Below are positions 57,415 through 64,000 of a stretch of DNA of 64,000 bases, piece by piece. Source of the stretch: JALORV01 sp963724365 (lineage in GTDB: Bacteria; Pseudomonadota; Gammaproteobacteria; Burkholderiales; Burkholderiaceae_F); the NCBI GenBank assembly GCA_963724365.1, contig CAVRUR010000015.1, forward strand, positions 16,379 to 80,378. The letters are read 5' to 3'. The position numbers and the translations under genes were made by a program. The notes under the pieces are model-generated. The model was not told the origin of the DNA, searched no databases, and saw only the letters and a list, made by a program, of their open reading frames with translations. The first letter of the stretch is position 1. Each line of letters starts with the position of its first letter.

Positions 57415-58461
57415 CTAAGGCATCGCGGCCTGCACGACCTGGCTTGCCTGCCCGGCGTTGACCAGCACCCAGCGCAGCGCGAAGCCGCCGGCGAGCACCA
57501 GCACGGCCGGCACGACCGTGTGCGGAATGCGGTGCGAAAGTTCGAGGGCCTGGAGCACGATCGGCACCATGATCCCGAGGGCGATCACGCCGAGCCAGAA
57601 GATCAGCCCGTAGCGGCCACTGAAGAGCAGCCCGGCTGCCTCGATATGCGACAGCGTCGACGTCGTCAGCGACAGCAGCATCAGTGCGATCAGCACCAGT
57701 TCAATCGCCAGGAAGGCGACGTCGGCGCGAATGACGGCGTCGATCGTTCGCTTCTCGGGGAGCTGGGGGCCGAGCGGCTGTGTCATTGCCGCGAAGGCGC
57801 CGCCGATCAGTCCGCGGGGTGCGGGCCGGCCCGGGAAGACGACCGTAGCCAGGTGCACCGCCGCCGCCGCCGCCGACAGTCCGGAGAAGAGGAACAGCAG
57901 CGGCAGGATTGCGGTGTTCCACAACGGCCGCGCGACCATCGTGTTGAGCAGGATGCCGGTATAGATGCCGACGGCGATGCCGAAGGCAATGTTGGCCATC
58001 CCCAGCCAGCGCATGCGTGCGGGATGCTTGACGAAGAAGTCGGAAGCCTTCTGCAGCAGCGGCACGCGCTCGCCGAGCCAAGGCCAGGATTCCGGCAGCC
58101 GTATCAGCGCCGACACCAGCAGGATGCCGTAGACGATCAGCAGCACCCATGAGCCCCAGGACATCGGCGACAGCACCTGGAACGTGATGTAGATGGCCCA
58201 CACGTAGAGCGGATGCGCCAGGTCGAGCAGCAGTGCCAGCATGCCGACGTTAAGCAGCATGAAGCCGAGCAGCGGCGTCTGGACCGAGAAGAAGGTCTTC
58301 GTGTCCTCGCCCCTGGCGGTGCGCAGCATCGCGACGCCGGCCAGCACCATCATGCCGGCGACCATGCCGCCGAAGAACAGATACAGCGGGATCTCCCAGC
58401 CCCAGACGTGCAGCGCAGGATCGATGCCCGGGTTATGGCGGGTCGTCGTCAGTTCGAACAT
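57415..58461 (-). CDS. psrC: NrfD/PsrC-type quinol-linked membrane subunit
   Basis: A 348-residue membrane protein with eight to nine helices of the NrfD/PsrC family, exchanging electrons with the quinone pool. Segments HVWGWEIPLYLFFGGMVAG and DLAHPLYVWAIYITFQVLSP are family-typical; PMSWGSWVLL follows. It has no heme sites. It lies directly after the Fe-S subunit gene with a 10-bp gap. The symbol is assigned by arrangement and not by proven substrate. Confidence 0.88.
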   Translation of the reverse strand: MFELTTTRHNPGIDPALHVWGWEIPLYLFFGGMVAGMMVLAGVAMLRTARGEDTKTFFSVQTPLLGFMLLNVGMLALLLDLAHPLYVWAIYITFQVLSPMSWGSWVLLIVYGILLVSALIRLPESWPWLGERVPLLQKASDFFVKHPARMRWLGMANIAFGIAVGIYTGILLNTMVARPLWNTAILPLLFLFSGLSAAAAAVHLATVVFPGRPAPRGLIGGAFAAMTQPLGPQLPEKRTIDAVIRADVAFLAIELVLIALMLLSLTTSTLSHIEAAGLLFSGRYGLIFWLGVIALGIMVPIVLQALELSHRIPHTVVPAVLVLAGGFALRWVLVNAGQASQVVQAAMP

Positions 58462-58471
58462 AGCGCGCTCC

Positions 58472-59008
58472 TTACGTCAGGTAGAAGACCCGCGGCCGGG
58501 TGCCGGCTTCGGGCAGCAGCGTGTGCCACTTGCGCGTACGCAGCAGGGTGGCGACGCTGCTCTTCGGATCGTCGAGATCGCCGAAGTGCATGCAGTGGGT
58601 CGGGCACACCGAGACGCACGCCGGGTCCTTGCCGTCCTTGATGCGGTGGTCGCAGAACGTGCACTTGTCGACATAGCCCTTCGGGTGGACGTAGCGCGCG
58701 CCGTACGGGCACGACGCGATGCAGGCCTTGCAGCCGATGCAGCGGTTGGCCGTCACCTTGACGATGCCGAGTTCGGAGACGTGGCTCGCGCCGGTCGGGC
58801 AGCAGGTCACGCACGGCGGGTTCTCGCAGTGGTTGCAGCGCTCGCTGCGGATCTCCATCGACAGGTTCGGGAATTCGCCCCGCACCTCGGTCGTGATCCA
58901 GTCGCGGCTGAAGCCGATCGGCACGTCGTTTTCGGTTTCACAGGCCACCACGCAATCCATGCAGCCGACGCACTTGCGGGTGTCGATCACCATTCCGTAG
59001 CGCGCCAT
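58472..59008 (-). CDS. psrB: Four-cluster Fe-S electron-transfer subunit (PsrB type)
   Basis: A 178-residue ferredoxin-like subunit with four [4Fe-4S] motifs: CVGCMDCVVAC, CNHCENPPCVTCC, CIGCKACIASC and CTFC with CVSVC further on. It connects the molybdenum subunit with the membrane subunit. It begins one base after the psrA stop and has no own signal peptide, as usual for subunits carried across with a Tat-exported partner. Confidence 0.92.
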   Translation of the reverse strand: MARYGMVIDTRKCVGCMDCVVACETENDVPIGFSRDWITTEVRGEFPNLSMEIRSERCNHCENPPCVTCCPTGASHVSELGIVKVTANRCIGCKACIASCPYGARYVHPKGYVDKCTFCDHRIKDGKDPACVSVCPTHCMHFGDLDDPKSSVATLLRTRKWHTLLPEAGTRPRVFYLT

Positions 59009-59009
59009 C

Positions 59010-61214
59010 TCAGGCCTCCTTCACGAAGGTGACGAAGTTCGCGTGAATGCTGGTGCCGCCCATCAATGGATCCGTGGCGTACTTGGTGTTGATCTGGGCA
59101 GCGCTTGCTCCGCGCTGGTAGGCGCTGCTGGCCATCGAGTTGCGCTGGCCGAAGCCGTAGACCATGTAGACCGTGTCGGGGCGAATGCGCTGCGTGGCCT
59201 TGACCCTGATTCGATTGGTCTCGACGCCGTCCTGGTTCTTCAGCTTCACGTACTGGCCAGACTTCAGTCCCAACTGCGTGGCCGTCGCGGCGTTGACCCA
59301 GATCTCGTTCTCGCGCATCAGGCCGGTGAGCAACGGGTTCGACTGCGTGCGGCTGAACGTGTGGACCGGAGCGCGGCCCGTGATCAGACGGAAGTAACCC
59401 GCGGGCGCTTCGGCATGCTTCGTGTACTTCGGTACCGGGTCGAAGCCTTTCTTCGCCAGCTGATCGGACCAGAACTCGACCTTGCCTGAGGGTGTGTCGA
59501 ACTTGAGCTCGAGACCTTCCTCGACGGTGTTCGGCTCCTTGCCGCCCATGATCACGCCCTCGGCCTCGAGTTTCGCGAAACTGAATCCGCCTTTCTCGAC
59601 GCGAGCGGCGAGGTACTCCCGCATGTCCTTGAAGGGCATGCACTCCGGAATACCGAGGCGGCCGGCCAGTTCCTTCGCGATCCACCAGCCGGGCTTCTGT
59701 TCAGCCGGGGCCTCGACCACCGGCTGCCGCAACGACATCCAGCCGCGGCGCCCCCAGCCGATCTGCAACTCGTCGTAGCGCTCGAGAAACACGTTCTCGG
59801 GCAGCACGACATCGGCATAACCGGCGATTTCGCTCGGCATCGTGTCGATGACGACGAGCAGGTCGAGCGCCTGGATCGCCTTCAGCGTTTCGGCTTCGTT
59901 CGGCAACGCGTTCATGATGTTCGTCGAGTAGACGATCCAACCCTTGATCGGATACGGCTTGCCGCTGATGGTTGCGTCGCGGATGCCAGTGGTGACCGCT
60001 TCGTCGGCAAACGGATAGCGCTCACCGTCCGGGTTGTCGGCCATCGGCTTGTCCGACTTCGGGTACTTGGGCAGCGGGTACGAAGGCACCGAGAGGCCCG
60101 CCTGAACGAACAGACCACCCTTGCGACCCCAGTTCCCCAGCAAAGCGTTCAGCAGCGCGTTGGCGCGGCTGCGCTGCGTGTCGTCGCCGTACCAGTTGAC
60201 CCGGCGTCCCGGGTGGACCAGCGCCGCCGGCCGGTGCGCGGAAAACTCGCGGGCGGTCACGCGGATCAACTGCGCGTCGATACCGGTCTCGACGGCCGCC
60301 CACTCGGGCGTGTACTTCGCGATTTCCGCGGCAAACTTGTCGAAGCCGTGTCCGTACCTGGCGACGAACGCCGTGTCGTAGCGGCCTTCAGTGACAAGCA
60401 CGTTCATCCAGGCGAGCAGCAGCGCCAGGTCCGTGCCAGGCTTGATCGGCAGCCAGTACTTCGCCTTGCTCGCCGCCACCGAGTAGCGCGGATCCACCAC
60501 GATGATCGGGATGCGGCGCTCGACTGCCTTGGCAAACTCCTGCACCTGCGTGTTGTGCATGTTCTCGCCGAGGTGCGAGCCCAACAGCACCAGGCAGTTG
60601 GTGTTCTCGATGTCGGTGGGTTCGGGCGACCCCAGGCCGGTTCCGTAGGTGAGGAGGTAGCCGATATCGCGCGGACCGCGGCACTGCGCGAAGGAGGGCG
60701 CGCCGATGTTGATGGCGCCGAAGCTCTTCGCCAGATGCACGATGAAGCGTGCCCCGATGCCATGGTTGAACACCGCGAGCGACTCGGCGCCGTGCTCGGC
60801 CTTGATCTTCTGCATCTTCTGGGCGACGACGTCGAGCGCCTCGCCCCAGGTGACCGACTTCCACTGTTCCTTGCCGCGCTCACCGACGCGGATCAGCGGG
60901 GTTCGCAGTCGATCCGGATCATTCACGGCGCCGACCGCCCCGGTGCCGCGCGGGCAGAGTCGGCCACGGCTTTGCGGGTCCAGCGGATTGCCCTCGAACT
61001 TCCAGAGCTTGCCGTCGCGCACGTATGCAATGCCGCCGCAGCGCCAGAAGCACATTTCGCAGAACGTCGGGACTGTCTTCACTTCGCCCGGTGCCGCAGG
61101 GCGCGCGGCGGCGATCGCGGAGTGCGGGATCGGATCGAGCTCGGCAGCGGCACCGGCCAGCACGGTGGCAGACGAGATCTGCAGGAAGCGGCGGCGGGAA
61201 ACGGCGAGGCTCAT
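59010..61214 (-). CDS. psrA: Molybdopterin oxidoreductase, PsrA/PhsA-type catalytic subunit
   Basis: A 734-residue Mo-bisMGD enzyme with Tat signal SRRRFLQISSATVLAG, so it acts in the periplasm. A [4Fe-4S] site uses C52, C55, C59 and C87 (FCEMCFWRC, RLCPRG). The Mo ligand is probably Cys178 in PSFAQCRGPRD. Family relatives reduce polysulfide, thiosulfate or tetrathionate; the rhodaneses and YeeE pair nearby favour a polysulfide or thiosulfate substrate, but oxidation in reverse cannot be excluded. The start codon is directly downstream of a CsoR/CstR-type operator and an FNR-type promoter. Confidence 0.87.
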   Translation of the reverse strand: MSLAVSRRRFLQISSATVLAGAAAELDPIPHSAIAAARPAAPGEVKTVPTFCEMCFWRCGGIAYVRDGKLWKFEGNPLDPQSRGRLCPRGTGAVGAVNDPDRLRTPLIRVGERGKEQWKSVTWGEALDVVAQKMQKIKAEHGAESLAVFNHGIGARFIVHLAKSFGAINIGAPSFAQCRGPRDIGYLLTYGTGLGSPEPTDIENTNCLVLLGSHLGENMHNTQVQEFAKAVERRIPIIVVDPRYSVAASKAKYWLPIKPGTDLALLLAWMNVLVTEGRYDTAFVARYGHGFDKFAAEIAKYTPEWAAVETGIDAQLIRVTAREFSAHRPAALVHPGRRVNWYGDDTQRSRANALLNALLGNWGRKGGLFVQAGLSVPSYPLPKYPKSDKPMADNPDGERYPFADEAVTTGIRDATISGKPYPIKGWIVYSTNIMNALPNEAETLKAIQALDLLVVIDTMPSEIAGYADVVLPENVFLERYDELQIGWGRRGWMSLRQPVVEAPAEQKPGWWIAKELAGRLGIPECMPFKDMREYLAARVEKGGFSFAKLEAEGVIMGGKEPNTVEEGLELKFDTPSGKVEFWSDQLAKKGFDPVPKYTKHAEAPAGYFRLITGRAPVHTFSRTQSNPLLTGLMRENEIWVNAATATQLGLKSGQYVKLKNQDGVETNRIRVKATQRIRPDTVYMVYGFGQRNSMASSAYQRGASAAQINTKYATDPLMGGTSIHANFVTFVKEA

Positions 61215-61225
61215 GCTTGCGTCCC

Positions 61226-61241
61226 ATACCCGGTAGGGTAT
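61226..61241. promoter_or_regulatory. CsoR/CstR-type operator at psrA
   Basis: ATACCC-GGTA-GGGTAT is a perfect inverted repeat with the same core as the site before the YeeE pair. On the minus strand it reads ATACCCTACCGGGTAT, very like published CsoR operators. It sits between the predicted transcription start and the psrA ribosome site, where a bound repressor would block transcription. Confidence 0.68.
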
Positions 61242-61280
61242 TTATCAAGGCGAATTCTGATCGCCTGAGGTGCCGCATCC

Positions 61281-61294
61281 TTGACCCGGGTCAA
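61281..61294. promoter_or_regulatory. FNR/DNR-type box at the psrA promoter
   Basis: TTGAC-CCGG-GTCAA, part of an 18-bp perfect palindrome (61,279-61,296). On the minus strand CAGAAT lies with its centre 31.5 bases away, putting the box at -41.5 of a predicted start near 61,247, the class II activator position. The half-sites are the same as at nqrA. Confidence 0.72.
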
Positions 61295-61609
61295 GGGGGC
61301 TTGGGCGCCAGTTCGAGCGCTGGCTCCATGTTTCGCGCAGGTCGTGGATTCGTTGCCGTGGACCAGGCAGGCCTGCGCTGTACCTGGAAGAGTTCTCAGT
61401 GCTTCGTAAGCTCGACCCGAAACTGCTTTGGAGGTATCAGTCGGGGCCGCGCAGAGGCATGCTGAAGGTATCCACCGCGTTGCCGGTTGGCGGCGCTGCA
61501 GGCGGAACGGTTGGCGCGCTTGCCGTGACCCCGGCTGCCGCGCCCGCAAGGTCAAGTAGGATCCCACTTTTCCCGCATCTTCCTCACCCCCAACAACAGG
61601 AGCAAACCC

Positions 61610-62198
61610 ATGCGTATCCAGATTCTTCTTGCGGCCGTCGTATCAGCCTTGACACTGACTCAGCCGGTCAGCGCTCAGACGGGTGCCGTCACGTCCAGTT
61701 CGCCCGGCAAGGTCGGAGTCGCTCAGACGGTCGACGTCAGCGCAACGATCACGGCGATCGAGAAGTCCAGCCGCACGATCACGCTGAAAGGTCCGAAGGG
61801 CGATGAGGTCAAGGTCGAGGCCGGACCTGAAGTCCAGGAACTTCGATCAGTTGAAAGTCGGCGACGTCGTCGACATGAGGTACCGCGAAACACTGGCAGT
61901 CGAACTGAAGAAGGGCGGCGGCATGAAGGTCGAGAAGACCGAGAAGGCCGGCGCCGTGGGCGCAAAGCCAGGTGAGACGCCAGCGGGAGTAGTGGGCCGG
62001 CAGGTCACCGTGGTCGGCGATGTCATGAGAGTGGATGCGGCGACGCAGACTGTTACGGTGAAAGGTCCGCAACGGACGGTCGACCTCAAGGTGCGTGACC
62101 CCGAACAGTTCAAGCTGATTGCCGTCGGTGACCAGATCCAGGCCACTTACACCGAGGCACTCGCTCTGGCAGTGACGCCGGCCAAGCCGAAGAAGTAG
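61610..62198 (+). CDS. Exported protein with two copies of a beta-rich domain (one frameshift)
   Basis: A periplasmic protein of about 195 residues with signal peptide ending at PVSAQT. One extra C near 61,836 breaks the frame; removing it joins VEAGPEV to RNFDQLKVGDVVDMRY. The repaired protein has two similar units: VDVSATITAIEKSSRTITLK...GDVVDMRYRETLAVEL and VTVVGDVMRVDAATQTVTVK...GDQIQATYTEALALAV. I do not recognise a named family with certainty. It lies just before an RND efflux system, 118 bp upstream, and may be co-transcribed. Confidence 0.75.
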
Positions 62199-62316
62199 GC
62201 CGAAGCCACAGTAGGAAAAACCGAGTTGGTCCGCCCTTCGGGCCGACTCCAGCCGGGCTTCGTGCGACGCAAGGGAATCAATCCGTGGTCTCGGAATCGG
62301 CCTTGAGGAGAGAGAG

Positions 62317-63558
62317 ATGGTGCAGTGGTTCCTGAATGGCCGTTCGTCGACGAACCGTGCCAGAGCGTTCCTGCTTGTCGGGATCGCCTCTTCGCTGATG
62401 GCCTGCGGCGGCGAAAAGGACGGCAACAAAGCAAAGCAGGCGGCCGCTCCGCCACCGCCGGCGGTCGTCGTCACTGAAGTCGTCCAGAAGACAGTGCCGA
62501 TTTACAGCGAATTCGTGGCCCAGACCGACGCGCGGGAAACGGTGGAAATCCGCGCCCGCGTGCAGGCTTTCCTCGAGGCTCAGCACTTCACCGAGGGCAC
62601 GATCGTCAGGAAAGACCAGCTGCTGTTCACGCTCGACAAACGCGAGTTCCAGGCAAAGCTGGCACAAGCCAAGGCCGAGGTCGATGTCGCAATGGCGCGA
62701 CTCGGCAAAGCTGAAACCGACGAGCGGCGCCTGAAGCCACTGGCCGAGCGGCGGGCAGTGCCGCAGCAGGATTACGACAATGCGGCCGCAAACCTCCTTT
62801 CCGCCCAGGCGTCCGTCTCGGCCGCCAAGGCGGCACTGGTCGAAGCGGAACTCAACCTGAGCTACACCACGATCAAGTCCCCGATCACAGGCCTGATCGG
62901 CAAGCGCCTGGTGGCTCCGGGCAATCTTGTCGGCAAGGGCGAGGCCACGCTGCTCGACACCGTATCGAGCATCGACCCGATCCGCGTCAACGCGACCATC
63001 AGCGAGGCGGAGTACCTGCGCTTCTTCGCCCAGGCCAAGGAGCAGGGCAAGAGCGCCGTGCCGCTCGAGTTGATACTCGCCGACGGAAGCGTTTTTCCAC
63101 GCAAGGGCAAGGTCGTCATCATCGACCGGGCGGTGGACCAGAAGACCGGCACCCTGAACTTCGCCGCCGAGTTCCCGAACCCCGAGGGGCAGCTGCGCCA
63201 GGACAGTTCGGTCGCGTGCGCGCGGTGGTCGAGATGGCCAAGGACGCGATCGTGGTTCCGAAGCGGGCGGTCCAGGAGATCCAGGGCATGCAGACCGTGC
63301 TAGTGGTCGGCGCCGACAACATGGTCGCGCTGCGCACGATCCAGCCTGGCGAGAACGGTCGGCGATCTGCTCATCGTTCGCGATGGACTCAAGCCTGGGG
63401 AACGGGTGATCGTGGACGGCGTACAGAAGGCCCGACCCGGCTCGAAAGTCAATCCGACAGCCGCAGCCGACAGCGTCCCGACGGCGGCGAAATCTGACCC
63501 GCAGAGCAAGGGCACGTACCCCGTGCCGCAGCCCGCCGCCAAGGCGGCGGGAAAGTAG
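62317..63558 (+). CDS. RND efflux periplasmic adaptor lipoprotein (two frameshifts)
   Basis: A membrane-fusion protein of about 410 residues. The signal ends in lipobox LMAC; the lipoyl and coiled-coil hairpin region is EIRARVQAFLEAQHFTEGT, then VQEIQGMQTVLVV in the second frame and VGDLLIVRDGLKPGERVIVD in the third. Breaks lie near 63,222 and 63,358. The start at 62,317 has GAGGAG six bases upstream. Links the inner-membrane pump encoded next to an outer-membrane channel not seen in the window. Confidence 0.87.
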
Positions 63559-63561
63559 TCC

Positions 63562-64000
63562 ATGGCCAACTTCTTCATCCGCCGGCCGATCGTCGCGATT
63601 GTCATCGCGATCCTGACCGTCATGCTCGGTCTGGTCACCGTTCGCGGGCTGTCGATCGAGCAATATCCGTTTCTGGCCCCGCCCAACATCCGCGTGACCG
63701 CGACTTATCCGGGCGCCTCGGCCGAGGCGGTGGAGCAGTCGGTGGCGGACCCCCATCGAGCAGGAGGTCAACGGCGTCGACCGGCTGATCTACATGAAGT
63801 CGTCCAACACCAGCGACGGCCGCATGCTGCTCGACGTCAACTTCGAGGTCGGCACGGACCAGGACATTGCCAACGTCCTCACGCAGAACCGCGTCTCGGC
63901 CCGCAGGCACGGTTGCCGGTCGAAGTCACGCAGCGGAGGGGGTTACCGTCAAGAAGCAGAGTCCCAGCATCCTGATGCTGATCTCGATCTACTCGCCGAC
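63562..64000 (+). CDS. RND multidrug-type efflux permease, 5' part (frameshifted, cut by window end)
   Basis: The N-terminal 146 or so residues of an AcrB-type pump. MANFFIRRPIVAIVIAIL is the standard first helix, then IEQYPFLAPPNIRVTATYPG, and after a break near 63,750 PIEQEVNGVDRLIYMKSSN and DVNFEVGTDQDIANV. More breaks lie near 63,900 and 63,940, after which KKQSPSILMLISIYSP follows. It begins 3 bp after the adaptor stop. Substrate cannot be predicted from this part. Confidence 0.85.

Larger units (their letters stand above)
61215..61609. other. Intergenic region with psrA promoter
   Basis: These 395 bases separate the minus-strand psrA operon from the plus-strand duplicated-domain gene. 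The first 80 bases hold the psrA control region: operator at 61,226-61,241, -10 candidate CAGAAT (minus strand, 61,259-61,254) and FNR box at 61,281-61,294. The rest, from about 61,300 to 61,600, shows no supportable gene; the plus-strand gene has an AACAGGAG ribosome site just before 61,610. Confidence 0.7.

Overview
The window is one 64 kb block of GC-rich, densely packed DNA from a Gram-negative bacterium, most likely a beta- or gammaproteobacterium. The evidence is the full nuo set, a complete nqr operon with its maturation genes, two TRAP uptake systems, a System I (ccmABCDEFGHI) cytochrome c maturation operon, an MtrAB-type outer-membrane electron conduit and many lipoprotein signals. 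No rRNA, tRNA, CRISPR array, insertion sequence or prophage gene was seen. Nearly everything is respiration or uptake of organic acids.

Layout. 1-10,672: end of nuoD, then nuoE to nuoN (complex I). 10,929-15,056: a membrane Ser/Thr kinase with an outside sensor region, an MFS transporter and a lone cyclic-nucleotide-binding domain. 15,233-22,828: nqrABCDEF, a CBS protein, apbE and nqrM. 22,916-29,080 (minus): IlvD/Edd dehydratase, TRAP 4TM/12TM fusion, TAXI binding protein and a mandelate-racemase-type enolase. 29,339-32,349 (minus): dctM, dctQ, dctP. 32,941-42,378: two decaheme lipoproteins, a helix-hairpin-helix protein, mtrA and mtrB (extracellular electron transfer). 42,636-49,717: ccmABCDEFGHI. 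49,855-52,454: an octaheme nitrite reductase with a CXXCK catalytic heme site and an NrfG/CcmI-like TPR protein. 52,558-53,859: FadL-type porin. 53,973-61,214 (minus): a split YeeE/YedE pair, a heme c-triple rhodanese fusion, a small rhodanese and a PsrABC-type molybdoenzyme. 61,610-64,000: a duplicated-domain periplasmic protein and the start of an RND efflux system.

How it fits together. Two NADH dehydrogenases (proton- and sodium-linked) feed quinone. Exits visible here are the MtrAB conduit, octaheme nitrite reduction to ammonium, and sulfur-compound reduction. The ccm operon supplies the roughly 40 heme c attachments these proteins need. Three TTGAY-N4-GTCAA boxes, typical of FNR/DNR regulators, lie before nqrA, the nitrite reductase and psrA. 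Two ATACCC-N4-GGGTAT operators, typical of the CsoR/CstR family, lie at the two promoters of the sulfur block. I infer that low oxygen and sulfur stress control the island together.

Quality note. About 27 frameshifts occur between 24.9 and 63.9 kb and none in the first 24.7 kb. Where the original frame can be rebuilt, most are explained by one extra base in a GC-rich context, and motifs are intact on both sides. I read these as base-level sequence errors, not dead genes, and annotate the affected genes across the breaks.
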